Source: Profundibacter amoris
GTDB taxonomy: Bacteria > Pseudomonadota > Alphaproteobacteria > Rhodobacterales > Rhodobacteraceae
Reading direction: 5' to 3'
Length of the DNA: 64,000 nt
Assembly (NCBI RefSeq): GCF_003544895.1
Contig: NZ_CP032125.1
Span: 1,068,001 to 1,132,000, forward strand
Position numbers and translations under genes: made by a program. Positions 7,495 to 16,224 of the stretch are shown one piece after another. Positions within the stretch are counted from its first letter, which is position 1, and every line of letters starts with the position of its first letter. The notes under the pieces were generated by a model. The model saw only the letters and a program-made list of their open reading frames with translations, was not told the origin of the DNA and searched no databases.

Positions 7495-7764
7495 TTTCGC
7501 GTTCCCGTTTCAGTGGCGGACACGGAAAAGGGTATGGGATCGGGAGTGGTAGGCGCCAGATGGACGGGAAGATAAGGATCGTGTCGCGCGGGGCGCGTTT
7601 GTGGTCGGGAAGATGTTCCGCTTGGGGCCAACGTGTGGAATGATCCGGTCAGGGTTGGCTGAATCTCTGGAAAATATGCAGGCTGGATTTTGGGGCAAAT
7701 GTCACCGGTTTGGAAGGGCGCGCGCTCGTGAAGCGAAGAATTGATTCGGGTTCGTGTGGTCCGC

Positions 7765-8946
7765 TTAGCAAGCGATGCGCAGACTGTTCAGCCCATGGAA
7801 ATGATAGACATTTGCGTATTGCGGTTTTTCGGCAAGGCGCAGTTCGGGCAGGCGGGAAAACAGCACCGGCAGGGCTATTTGCAGCTCCAGACGTGCCAGA
7901 GGGGCGCCGACGCAGAAATGTAATCCACCGCCGAAGGATGTGTTGGCTTTGATCGGGCGCTTCGGGTTGAAGGTGTTCGGGGCATCATAGGCCGCCGGAT
8001 CGCGGTTGGCGGTGGCCAGCAGGCAGGCGATGGACTGGCCGCGTTTGATGCTGTGGCCGAACAGCTCCAGATCCTCGCGGGCGATGCGCATGAATATATG
8101 CAAGGGTGGATCAAAGCGAAAGATTTCCTCGACGGTGGTTTCCACCCGATCGGGGGCAAGGGCACTGCGGGGGGTGTCCTGTTCCAACAGGGTCTTGATG
8201 CCGTTGCCCATGCTGTGCACCGTGGCCTCGTGGCCCGCGTTCAGCAGCAGGATGCAGGTGGTGATCAATTCCTCTGTTGTCAGCTTTTCGCCGTCCTGTT
8301 CGGCCGCAATCAGATGGGTGATCAGATCATCCGCCGGTGTGGCGCGGCGCTGGTCGATATAGCTGCGCATGAAGACGGCGAATTCGGTGCTGGCAGTCGC
8401 GGCGGCATCTTCGATGCTGCGGGTGCGGCGGGCCTGATACATGGCGACCATGGCGTTTGACCATGCCAGCAGTTGATCGGCCATATCCTCGGGGACGCCC
8501 AGCAGGCGGGCGATGATGATCACGGGGATTTTCTGCGCATAGGCCGTCAGCAGGTCCACTTCGCCCGCAGGGAATTGGTCGATCAAGCGATGGCTCAGCG
8601 CCTCGATTTCCGGTGCCAGTTCTTTGATCCGGCGCGATGTGAAGGCGCGCAACACCAATGAGCGCAGGCGGGTGTGGCGGGGCGGGTCCAGTTCCAGCAT
8701 CGAGTGGGCCTCGATATCGTAAAACGGAGTCAGGTGTTCGGGCACCGGTGCGCGCAGGTCGGCAGGCATCTCGCGCCCCAATCGGCGGTCGCGCAAAATG
8801 GCGTTTACCGTGTCATAGCCGGCGGCGCAGACCATGTCGTAATCGTCCCACCAGACCAGATCGCCCAGCGGGCGGATCATATCGTAAAACGGATAGGGGT
8901 TTTGCACGAAATCGGCGGCGGTGGGGGATTGGCGGACATGTTGCAT
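7765..8946 (-). CDS. Cytochrome P450
   Basis: This is a soluble bacterial-class P450 of 393 residues starting at the ATG at 8946; an upstream in-frame extension to 9027 would run into the dctB start and lacks P450 sequence. All hallmarks are present: the I-helix oxygen-binding motif AGHEATV, the K-helix ExxR (EEIFR) and the heme-cysteine loop FGGGLHFCVGAPLARLE. The substrate cannot be told. No ferredoxin or ferredoxin reductase gene adjoins it, so it must borrow electron partners. It is transcribed divergently from dctB with 60 bases between the starts. Confidence 0.93.
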   Translation of the reverse strand: MQHVRQSPTAADFVQNPYPFYDMIRPLGDLVWWDDYDMVCAAGYDTVNAILRDRRLGREMPADLRAPVPEHLTPFYDIEAHSMLELDPPRHTRLRSLVLRAFTSRRIKELAPEIEALSHRLIDQFPAGEVDLLTAYAQKIPVIIIARLLGVPEDMADQLLAWSNAMVAMYQARRTRSIEDAAATASTEFAVFMRSYIDQRRATPADDLITHLIAAEQDGEKLTTEELITTCILLLNAGHEATVHSMGNGIKTLLEQDTPRSALAPDRVETTVEEIFRFDPPLHIFMRIAREDLELFGHSIKRGQSIACLLATANRDPAAYDAPNTFNPKRPIKANTSFGGGLHFCVGAPLARLELQIALPVLFSRLPELRLAEKPQYANVYHFHGLNSLRIAC

Positions 8947-9006
8947 GGCCGGATAATCGCCGAAAGGCTCTGGCCTTTGCAAGCGCGGGTTTTTACAGTC
9001 GGGCCC

Positions 9007-10695
9007 ATGTCGGGGAAAACCACACATCGGGCAGGCGTGTTTGCGCTGTTTTTGCTACTGACCGCCCTTGTAGCGGGCGGGGCTGGGTGGTTTGCCTGGC
9101 GTGCGGCATTGGAGCAACTGGCGGCGCGGGGGCAGGCGGATTTGTCGCTGGCCTCGGACCGGCTGGTGGGGCAGTTGCAGCGGTTCCGGCAGGTGGCGGT
9201 GATCATGGCGGATCATCCCGATCTGGTGGCCTTGGCCAAGGGGCAGGGCGGGAGTGACAGGGCCTCGGGGCTGCTCTTGGCCACGGCGGACAAGATCGGC
9301 GCGGTCGATCTGCTGCTGGCGGGGCTGGATGGCGCCGTGCTGGCGTCTTCGCAAGGGACGACGGGGGGCAGCGTGTCAGACCAGCCGCATTTCCGGCGGG
9401 CGATGCACGGGGCATTGGGCACGACCCACAGCCGTTTGGCGGGCAGCAACCGGCGGGTGTTCCAGTTTGCGGCCCCGATCATTGAATCGGATAAAATTCT
9501 GGGGGCTGTGGTGGTCGTCGTGGATATGGAGGCGATCGAGGAATCCGACTGGCGGGGGGACCCGAATGCGGTGTTCTTTACCGATCAGGACGGGGTGATC
9601 TTTGTCGCCAACCGTTCGGAACTGGTGCTGCGCACACGCGGCACCGGCGGATTTGCGCCGGACAGGGTGCGGATGTTTGGTGATTTCGAGGTCTGGTCGG
9701 TCAGCTCCGGCCCCTACATCCCGCGCCGCGCCTTGCATCTGACCCAACCCTTGCCGATCATCGGGATGACGGGCGAAGTGCTGGTCAGCACCGCCCCTGC
9801 CGAACGTCTGGCATTGTTGCAGGCCGCAGCGGTGGCGGCGGTTTTGCTGGCCTTTGGCGCAATCCTGTTCTGGGTAACGGAACGCCGGCGGGCCTTGGCG
9901 GATCGTTTGGAAATCGAAGCCCGCGCCAAGGCGGAACTGGAAACACGGGTTCAGGAACGCACAGCCGAATTGAAACAGGCGCAAGTCGAACTGGTGCAGG
10001 CAGGCAAGCTGTCGGCATTGGGGCAGATGTCGGCGGGGATCAGCCACGAATTGAACCAGCCCCTGATGGCGATCCGCTCGTTCGCGGAGAATGCCGAGCA
10101 GTTTTTGCAGCGCGGCAAGGTGGATGTGGCGGGCCGGAATCTGAACCGGATTTCCGAACTGGCGCGCCGCATGGGGCGTATCATCAGCAATTTCCGCGCC
10201 TTTGCCAAACAGGAAAGCGAGCCGATAACGGATGTGGACATTGTCGCCGTGGTCGAGGCGGTGCTGGAGATGAGCGAGGCGCGCTTTGTGCAGGACAAGG
10301 TCGAGGTCGTCTGGCAGGCCCCGCCCGCGCCGGTCTATGTGCGTGGCGGCGAGGTGCGGTTACAACAGGTGCTGGTCAATCTGATTTCCAACGCGATTGA
10401 CGCGATGGAGGGCAGTGTGCTGCGGCGGATCGAGATTGCGGTCGAAACCGGCGATCGAAAGGCGCGCTTGCGGGTGCGCGACACGGGGCCGGGGATTGCC
10501 GCGCCGGAAAAGATATTCGAGCCGTATTACACAACCAAGGCGGTGGGCAAGGCGGACGGGCTGGGACTGGGCCTGTCGATTTCCTATGGTCTGGTGCAAA
10601 GTTTTGGCGGCGATATTCGCGGGCGCAACCACCCTGACGGCGGCGCGGTATTCACGGTGGAACTGGCGCGGGCGGGAATGGAGAAAGCGGCATGA
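9007..10695 (+). CDS. dctB: C4-dicarboxylate sensor histidine kinase DctB
   Basis: The product (562 residues from the ATG at 9007) has an N-terminal membrane helix (VFALFLLLTALVAGGAGW), a periplasmic sensor region of about 250 residues, a second helix near residue 280 (AAVAAVLLAFGAILFWV), a coiled linker and a kinase core. The H-box is AGISHELNQPL, the N-box LVNLISNAIDAM, then DTGPGI and GLGLGLSIS. The layout is that of DctB, which senses C4-dicarboxylates and phosphorylates DctD. The next gene overlaps it by four bases and a TRAP dicarboxylate-type transporter follows, which supports the assignment. The frame is open further upstream, into the P450 gene, but that part has no kinase similarity. 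Confidence 0.9.
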   Translation: MSGKTTHRAGVFALFLLLTALVAGGAGWFAWRAALEQLAARGQADLSLASDRLVGQLQRFRQVAVIMADHPDLVALAKGQGGSDRASGLLLATADKIGAVDLLLAGLDGAVLASSQGTTGGSVSDQPHFRRAMHGALGTTHSRLAGSNRRVFQFAAPIIESDKILGAVVVVVDMEAIEESDWRGDPNAVFFTDQDGVIFVANRSELVLRTRGTGGFAPDRVRMFGDFEVWSVSSGPYIPRRALHLTQPLPIIGMTGEVLVSTAPAERLALLQAAAVAAVLLAFGAILFWVTERRRALADRLEIEARAKAELETRVQERTAELKQAQVELVQAGKLSALGQMSAGISHELNQPLMAIRSFAENAEQFLQRGKVDVAGRNLNRISELARRMGRIISNFRAFAKQESEPITDVDIVAVVEAVLEMSEARFVQDKVEVVWQAPPAPVYVRGGEVRLQQVLVNLISNAIDAMEGSVLRRIEIAVETGDRKARLRVRDTGPGIAAPEKIFEPYYTTKAVGKADGLGLGLSISYGLVQSFGGDIRGRNHPDGGAVFTVELARAGMEKAA

Positions 10696-11915
10696 ACATG
10701 CGGGTTTTGCTGGTGGACGATGACGCGGCGGTGCGCGAGGCGCTGGGCCAGACGCTGGAGCTGGCGGATATGCCGGCGATTCTTGCGGGCAGCTATATCG
10801 AGGCCAAGGACCACATCAGCCCCGATTTTGACGGGGTGGTGGTGTCGGATATCCGTATGCCCGGCAAGGACGGGTTTGCGCTGCTGGATTATGTGCAATC
10901 GGTGGATATCGATCTGCCGGTGATCCTGCTGACTGGCGAAGGCGACATCCCGATGGCCGTGCGCGGAATCAGCGCCGGCGCGTTCGATTTTCTGGAAAAA
11001 CCCTGTGCGCCGCAGGATCTGATTGCAGTGGTCGAACGGGCGCGCAAAACCCGTGCGCTGGTGCTGGAAAACCGGCGGCTGAAACGGCAGCTGGAAACCG
11101 GCGATGCGGCGGCGCGGATGCTGTTCGGCACCTCGAAACTGGCCGAGGAGTTGCGCCAGCGGGTGCGGGCGGTGGCGCGCACAGGGGCCGAGGTGCTGAT
11201 CAGCGGCGCGCCGGGCACGGGCACATCCAAGGTGGCCGAGGTGATCCATCTGCTGTCCACTGTATCGGACGGGCCGTTTATCAAACGGGCGGCGGTATCG
11301 CTGACGCCGCGAACCCTGACGGATGCTTTGACGGCAGCCATCGGCGGTAGCCTGTTTCTGGACGAAGTGGCCGCGCTGTCGCCCGAGGTGCAATTTACCT
11401 TGCTGGAGTGTCTGGAAAAGGACTGTGGCGCGCGGGTGCTGGCAGGCAGTTATCGCGATCTGGAACAAGAGGTGGCGGCGGGTCGCTTTAACCACGATCT
11501 GTTTTACAAGCTGGGCGTCACGGCTGTGCGCATCCCCGGCCTGCGCGAGCGACCCGAGGATATTCCGGTGCTGTTTCGCCATTACGTTGCCATTGCCTGC
11601 GAGCAGGCGGCCCTGACCCCGCCGGAAATAACGCCCGCCCTGATCTCCCGCCTGATGGCGCAGGACTGGCCCGGCAATGCGCGGGCGCTGATGAACACCG
11701 CGATGCGCTTTGCCATGGGGTTGGGCGAGGGCGAGGAAGAAGCGGAACTGGGCCTGAACGAGCAGTTGGCGCAGGTGGAACATTCGCTTTTGAGCGAGGC
11801 CTTGCGGCGCCATAATGGCAATGCGTCCGAGGCAGCGCGTAGCCTGAAACTGCCGCGCAAAACCTTTTACGACAAGCTGACCAAATACGGGATTCGGCCC
11901 GAGACATTCCGTTAA
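10692..11915 (+). CDS. dctD: DctD-like response regulator with degenerate AAA+ domain lacking GAFTGA
   Basis: The 407-residue protein has a receiver domain (acidic pocket D9-D10-D11, phospho-acceptor D53, K103), an NtrC-type AAA+ domain and a C-terminal Fis-type helix-turn-helix (HNGNASEAARSLKLPRKTFY). The AAA+ part is reduced. Walker A reads GAPGTGTSK, with Thr where the Lys should be. Only about 22 residues separate PFIKRAA from Walker B (GGSLFLDE), where normal enhancer-binding proteins have about 45 that include ELFGHEKGAFTGA. The sigma-54 contact loop is thus missing, so it cannot act as a classical sigma-54 activator; sigma-70-dependent regulation, as shown for Rhodobacter capsulatus NtrC, is more likely. 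It is co-transcribed with dctB (ATGA). Confidence 0.88.
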   Translation: MNMRVLLVDDDAAVREALGQTLELADMPAILAGSYIEAKDHISPDFDGVVVSDIRMPGKDGFALLDYVQSVDIDLPVILLTGEGDIPMAVRGISAGAFDFLEKPCAPQDLIAVVERARKTRALVLENRRLKRQLETGDAAARMLFGTSKLAEELRQRVRAVARTGAEVLISGAPGTGTSKVAEVIHLLSTVSDGPFIKRAAVSLTPRTLTDALTAAIGGSLFLDEVAALSPEVQFTLLECLEKDCGARVLAGSYRDLEQEVAAGRFNHDLFYKLGVTAVRIPGLRERPEDIPVLFRHYVAIACEQAALTPPEITPALISRLMAQDWPGNARALMNTAMRFAMGLGEGEEEAELGLNEQLAQVEHSLLSEALRRHNGNASEAARSLKLPRKTFYDKLTKYGIRPETFR

Positions 11916-11986
11916 ACCTGTGTGGAAATCCGCACATCGGGCCGGATCGCCTGTGTGGATTCCCGCCACTGGCCTGCCCCAAGGCT

Positions 11987-12038
11987 GTAACATATGCCGC
12001 TAACATATTGCCAGGTAACAGTTTTACCCCCTGTAACA
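11987..12038 (+). promoter_or_regulatory. Clustered direct repeats upstream of dctP
   Basis: GTAACA occurs at 11987, 12015 and 12033, with a variant CTAACA at 12000, all on the plus strand in the 240-base gap between dctD and dctP. They are candidate binding sites for the DctD-like regulator. No GG-N10-GC sigma-54 promoter is visible in this gap. Confidence 0.35.
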
Positions 12039-12155
12039 GCTCTGTGAAGTTTTTCTTGAGCGGTGCGGGGGGGCTGGGGTCTGATCTGGATGGGTGCCCG
12101 CGGGATGCGGGTGCGCATCTGTTGCAAATGTCTCAAAACCCGGGAGGAGACCCCA

Positions 12156-13163
12156 ATGAAATTATTGACTGCTGTCACCACTGCTGTGGCGCTTTCTTTC
12201 ACCGCACAAACCGCCGCTGCGTCGGCTGGTTGTGACGAAGGCGAAATCGTCATCAAGTTCGCCCATGTGACCAACACCGACAAACACCCCAAAGGCATCG
12301 CTGCCAGCCTGCTGCAAGAGCGTGTAAACACCGAGATGGACGGCAAGGCCTGTATGGAGGTTTACCCCAACTCGACGCTTTATGATGACAACAAGGTTCT
12401 GGAAGCCATGTTGCAGGGCGACGTTCAACTGGCGGCCCCTTCGCTTTCCAAGTTTGAAAAGTTCACCAAGAAGTTCCGCCTGTTCGATCTGCCCTTCATG
12501 TTCAAAAGCATGGATGCGGTTGATGCCTATCAGTCCTCGGACGCCGGTCAGGCGCTGCTGGATTCGATGCAGAAACGTGGCCTTCAGGGGCTGGCCTTCT
12601 GGCACAACGGTCTGAAACAACTGTCGGCCAACAAGCCGCTGATCCACCCGTCGGATGCCAATGGCCTGAAGTTCCGCGTGCAATCGTCTGACGTTCTGGT
12701 TGCCCAGATGGAAGCGATCGGCGCAAGCCCGCAGAAAATGGCGTTTTCCGAAGTCTACGGCGCGCTGCAACAGGGTGTTGTGGACGGTCAGGAAAACACC
12801 TGGTCAAACATCTATGGCAAAAAGTTCTACGAAGTGCAGGACGGTGTGACCGAAACCAACCACGGTATCATCGACTATCTGGTGGTGACCAATGTCGACT
12901 GGCTGGAAAGCCTGGACGCCGATGTGCGCGACCAGTTCCTGACCATTCTGGGTGAAGTGACCAAAACCCGTAATGCAGAAGCCTTTGCTGTGAACGAGGC
13001 TGCCAAACAGTCGATCATCGACGCCGGCGGTGTGATCCGCACCCTGACACCGGAACAACGTCAGGAATGGGTTGATGTGATGATGCCGGTTTGGGATAAA
13101 TTCAAAGGTGACGTTGGTCAGGATGCGATCGACGCCGCCCAGAAGATCAACGAGTCCATGTAA
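12156..13163 (+). CDS. dctP: TRAP transporter solute-binding protein DctP
   Basis: The 335-residue periplasmic protein binds a C4-dicarboxylate-like organic acid and delivers it to DctQM. The first 22 residues are a Sec signal peptide (MKLLTAVTTAVALSF...AAASA). DctP-family features include IVIKFAHVTNTDKHPKG at the mature N-terminus, LKFRVQSSDVLVAQMEAIGA (the Arg that pairs with the ligand carboxylate is in KFRV) and EVYGALQQGVVDGQENTW. The ATG at 12156 has a GGGAGGAG site; the frame is open upstream but without signal sequence. Together with the dctBD genes this makes a complete sensing and uptake locus. Confidence 0.95.
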   Translation: MKLLTAVTTAVALSFTAQTAAASAGCDEGEIVIKFAHVTNTDKHPKGIAASLLQERVNTEMDGKACMEVYPNSTLYDDNKVLEAMLQGDVQLAAPSLSKFEKFTKKFRLFDLPFMFKSMDAVDAYQSSDAGQALLDSMQKRGLQGLAFWHNGLKQLSANKPLIHPSDANGLKFRVQSSDVLVAQMEAIGASPQKMAFSEVYGALQQGVVDGQENTWSNIYGKKFYEVQDGVTETNHGIIDYLVVTNVDWLESLDADVRDQFLTILGEVTKTRNAEAFAVNEAAKQSIIDAGGVIRTLTPEQRQEWVDVMMPVWDKFKGDVGQDAIDAAQKINESM

Positions 13164-13180
13164 GACCGTTTAGAAAATCT

Positions 13181-13212
13181 GCGCGCGCCCCGCTGAACGA
13201 GGGCGCGCGTTT
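13181..13212 (+). terminator. Intercistronic hairpin between dctP and dctQ
   Basis: The arms CGCGCGCCC (13182-13190) and GGGCGCGCG (13201-13209) are followed by TTTG. The stem is strong but the T-run is short. It probably lets part of the transcripts end after dctP, or protects that message, so that more binding protein than membrane subunits is made. Confidence 0.65.
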
Positions 13213-13241
13213 GCTGTTTACCAAAGATGGAGGGGGACAGG

Positions 13242-13916
13242 ATGCATCCGAAACCAGGTGCTAGCTTTGTCGACCGGATCGAGGAAACGCTGATTGCGTT
13301 TCTGCTGGGTGCGATGACGCTGCTGACATTCGCCAATGTTGTTGCCCGTTATGTTTTCAATTCCAACATCCTGTGGGCGCTGGAACTGACTGTGTTCATG
13401 TTCGCCTGGCTGGTATTGCTGGGCGCCTCCTATGCCGTCAAAAAAGGCGCGCATCTGGGGGTGGATGCGGTGGTGAATATGCTGCCCAAAGGGGCACGCA
13501 AGGCATTGGCGTTATTCGCGGTGCTGATCTGCATAATCTACAGCCTATTGTTGCTAAAGGGGGCTTGGGATTACTGGGCCAATTTCGCAAATCTGCCGCA
13601 AACCGAAGGGCGCTGGATACCCACCGGGTTCCAGGACAAATTCCGCGGGCAGGGCTGGTTCGAAACCAACGATATTCCGCTGCCGGCCGTCCTGAACTGG
13701 ATGGAGGCGGTATTCAACGATGGTGACGAATACGAAAAACTGCCCCGCCTTGTGCCCTATATGGTGCTGCCGCTGTCGATGGCGTTGCTTCTGTTTCGTT
13801 TTATTCAGGCGGCCTTTGCGATCAGGTCCGGCAAGATAGACCGCATCATCGCCAGCCATGAAGTCGAGGATGAAATCGCCGAAATCCAGGAATTGCGCGG
13901 GGAAACAGGAAAATGA
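13242..13916 (+). CDS. dctQ: TRAP transporter small membrane subunit DctQ
   Basis: The 224-residue protein has four membrane helices and the family motif ALELTVFMFAWLVLLGASYA near residue 45. An in-frame ATG lies at 13227, but a GGAGGGGG site sits between it and the ATG at 13242, so the latter start (MHPKPGASFVDR) is chosen. There is an insertion of about 45 residues (WANFANLPQTEGRWIPTGFQ and following) between helices 3 and 4, longer than in the shortest DctQ proteins. The gene overlaps dctM by four bases. Confidence 0.92.
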   Translation: MHPKPGASFVDRIEETLIAFLLGAMTLLTFANVVARYVFNSNILWALELTVFMFAWLVLLGASYAVKKGAHLGVDAVVNMLPKGARKALALFAVLICIIYSLLLLKGAWDYWANFANLPQTEGRWIPTGFQDKFRGQGWFETNDIPLPAVLNWMEAVFNDGDEYEKLPRLVPYMVLPLSMALLLFRFIQAAFAIRSGKIDRIIASHEVEDEIAEIQELRGETGK

Positions 13917-15307
13917 CAGTCGCCTTCCTTTTCGCGATGGTCGTCGGCCTGATGATGATCGGCGTTCCCATTGCGGTGTCGCTGGGGTTCAGTTCGATTG
14001 TTTTTCTGCTGCTTTTCTCGGATGCCTCGCTGGCGTCAATTGCGCAAACCCTGTTTTCCGCCTTCGAGGGGCATTCAACCCTGCTGGCCATCCCGTTCTT
14101 TATCCTTGCCTCGTCGTTCATGTCGACAGGCGGGGTGGCGGAACGGATCATCCGGTTTTCTATCGCCTGTGTCGGCCATCTGCGCGGTGGTCTGGCGATT
14201 GCGGGTGTATTCGCCTGTATGATGTTTGCCGCCCTGTCGGGGTCATCCCCCGCGACCGTGGTGGCCATCGGTTCGATCGTGATCGCGGCGATGACCAAGG
14301 CGGGCTATACCAAGGATTTCGCCGCCGGTGTGATCTGTAACGCGGGCACTTTGGGCATCCTGATCCCGCCCTCTATCGTGATGGTGGTTTACGCCGCTGC
14401 GGTCGAGGTTTCGGTGGGGCGGATGTTCCTTGCCGGTATCATCCCCGGTCTGCTGGCCGGTGGTATGCTGATGGTCGCGATCTATGTGATGGCGCGGATC
14501 AAGAATATGCCAGCAGGTAAATGGGCCGGTTGGCGCGAGATCGGCACAGCCTTTGCCGATGCCTTCTGGGGGCTGATGCTGATCGTGATTATCATGGTCG
14601 GAATTTACGGCATCCCTGGTGTGACCTCGGCCATCTTTACGCCGACAGAAGCCGCCGCTGTGGCCTCGATCTATGCGTTCCTGATTGCCAGTTTCGTCTA
14701 TCGCGATATGGGACCACTGGCCGCCAAAAACGGAGGCGTAAAGGGCAGTTTGCTGAACAGGCCCTATGCGCTGGTCACAGCCTTTTTCCACCGCGATACA
14801 CGGCACACGTTGTTCGAGGCGGGCAAGCTGACCGTTACCCTGATGTTCGTGATTGCCAATGCGCTGATCCTGAAACATGTTCTGACCGAAGAACAGATTC
14901 CGCAGCAGGTGGCCAACGCCATGCTGAGTGCCGGTTTTGGCTGGGTGATGTTCCTTGTGGTGGTTAACGTGATCCTGCTGATCGGCGGGCAATTCATGGA
15001 GCCGTCCGGTCTGTTGGTGATTGTCGCCCCGCTGGTGTTCCCGATCGCAATGGAGCTGGGGATCGACCCGATCCATCTGGGCATCATCATGGTGGTGAAC
15101 ATGGAAATCGGTATGATCACCCCGCCTGTCGGGTTGAACCTGTTCGTGACCTCGGGGGTTGCGGGCATGCCGATGATGCGGGTGGTTCGGGCTGCGCTGC
15201 CGTTTCTTGCCGTGCTGTTCGTGTTCCTGATTATGATCACCTATATCCCGTGGCTGTCGACCGCTATTCCGAATGCGGTGATGGGCCCGGAAGTAATTAC
15301 CAAGTAG
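13913..15307 (+). CDS. dctM: TRAP transporter large membrane subunit DctM
   Basis: The 464-residue protein has about 12 membrane helices and carries solute with sodium in the DctPQM system. Typical stretches are AALSGSSPATVVAIGSI near residue 105, NAGTLGILIPPSIVMVVYA near 144 and ITPPVGLNLFVTSGVAG near 405. Its ATG overlaps the dctQ stop. A loop of about 40 residues around residue 265 (YRDMGPLAAKNGGVKGSLLN) is longer than in many DctM proteins but has counterparts in marine TRAP systems. A strong terminator follows. Confidence 0.95.
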   Translation: MTVAFLFAMVVGLMMIGVPIAVSLGFSSIVFLLLFSDASLASIAQTLFSAFEGHSTLLAIPFFILASSFMSTGGVAERIIRFSIACVGHLRGGLAIAGVFACMMFAALSGSSPATVVAIGSIVIAAMTKAGYTKDFAAGVICNAGTLGILIPPSIVMVVYAAAVEVSVGRMFLAGIIPGLLAGGMLMVAIYVMARIKNMPAGKWAGWREIGTAFADAFWGLMLIVIIMVGIYGIPGVTSAIFTPTEAAAVASIYAFLIASFVYRDMGPLAAKNGGVKGSLLNRPYALVTAFFHRDTRHTLFEAGKLTVTLMFVIANALILKHVLTEEQIPQQVANAMLSAGFGWVMFLVVVNVILLIGGQFMEPSGLLVIVAPLVFPIAMELGIDPIHLGIIMVVNMEIGMITPPVGLNLFVTSGVAGMPMMRVVRAALPFLAVLFVFLIMITYIPWLSTAIPNAVMGPEVITK

Positions 15308-15328
15308 AACTAAGTAAAAAAGTGAGAA

Positions 15329-15360
15329 AAGCCGCCAGAGGTTACTCTGGCGGCTTTTTA
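15329..15360. terminator. Terminator between dctM and tpiA, bidirectional
   Basis: Perfect 12-bp arms AAGCCGCCAGAG and CTCTGGCGGCTT enclose a GTTA loop, with TTTTT on the plus strand and TTTTC on the minus strand. It sits between convergent dctM and tpiA. Confidence 0.92.
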
Positions 15361-15377
15361 AATTGCGGGATGGTGGA

Positions 15378-16127
15378 TTAAGCGTTGTCCAGCGCTGTAA
15401 TGATGCCGCTGAAATCCGCAGCCTTTAGCGATGCCCCGCCGACAAGCGCGCCATCCACGTTCGACACCGCAAAGATATCATCTGCATTCGACGGTTTGAC
15501 CGAGCCACCATAAAGCAGGCGCACCGAGCGGCCCACGCCTTCGCCAAAGCGGCGCTCTAGCTGGGTGCGGATGAAATCATGCACTTCGCCAATCTGGTCC
15601 AGCGTCGGAACCTTGCCGGTGCCGATGGCCCAGATCGGCTCATACGCCACCACAAGGTTTTCGCCGGTGACATTGTCGGGGATGGAACCGGCCAACTGCC
15701 CCGAGATGATTTCCAGTGTGTTCATCGCCTCGCGCTCGGCGTCGGATTCACCACAGCAGACCACAGCGACCAGACCGGCCGCAATTGCGGCCTTGGCCTT
15801 GTTGCGCACGTCCTTGTCGCTTTCGTTGTGGTCCTGACGGCGCTCGGAATGGCCAAGGATCACATGGCTGGCACCGGCATCGACCAGCATACCGGCGGCA
15901 ATATCGCCGGTGTGGGCGCCAGAGGGTTCGGCGTGGCAATCCTGCCCGCCGGTGTGGATCGGCCCGTCACCGATCCGCGCGCTCATGGCCGAAACCAGTG
16001 TGGCCGGCGGGCACAGCAGGATTTCGCAACCCGGGGCAGGGTGGGCGGCCAGCAGCGCGTCGACCTCGGCCAGTGACGCGGTGGTGCCGTTCATTTTCCA
16101 GTTTCCGGCGGCAAGTTTTTTACGCAT
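15378..16127 (-). CDS. tpiA: Triosephosphate isomerase
   Basis: The 249-residue enzyme interconverts dihydroxyacetone phosphate and glyceraldehyde 3-phosphate. It has the N-terminal GNWKMNG (catalytic Lys), HSERR with the electrophilic His, and the flexible-loop motif AYEPIWAIGTGK with the catalytic Glu, followed by LLYGGSVKPSNA. The length is normal. It is a single gene, separated by about 100 bases from the TfoX-like genes upstream on the same strand. Confidence 0.97.
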   Translation of the reverse strand: MRKKLAAGNWKMNGTTASLAEVDALLAAHPAPGCEILLCPPATLVSAMSARIGDGPIHTGGQDCHAEPSGAHTGDIAAGMLVDAGASHVILGHSERRQDHNESDKDVRNKAKAAIAAGLVAVVCCGESDAEREAMNTLEIISGQLAGSIPDNVTGENLVVAYEPIWAIGTGKVPTLDQIGEVHDFIRTQLERRFGEGVGRSVRLLYGGSVKPSNADDIFAVSNVDGALVGGASLKAADFSGIITALDNA

Positions 16128-16224
16128 GATCTATATCCCTTTGTTGGTTGGGGTAATTGATGCCCTATATCGGCGCATAATGGCAAGGCGTTAGCGGTAA
16201 CTGCGGCAAGTAAACGCGTTCGCC

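Noticed and set aside
7495-7764. Small gene between sulfite reductase and P450
   Set aside because: The only frame (7510-7698, minus) is Arg/Ser/Pro-rich with no ribosome-binding site and no similarity to DUF2849.
10584-11993. Minus-strand open frame of 469 codons opposite dctD
   Set aside because: Composition (His, Gln and Arg-rich) is that of an antisense shadow; the plus strand encodes a clear response regulator.
11916-12155. Sigma-54 promoter upstream of dctP
   Set aside because: Expected near a DctD-type regulator, but no TGGC-N8-TGC type element was found; GGCCTGCCCCAAGG does not fit.
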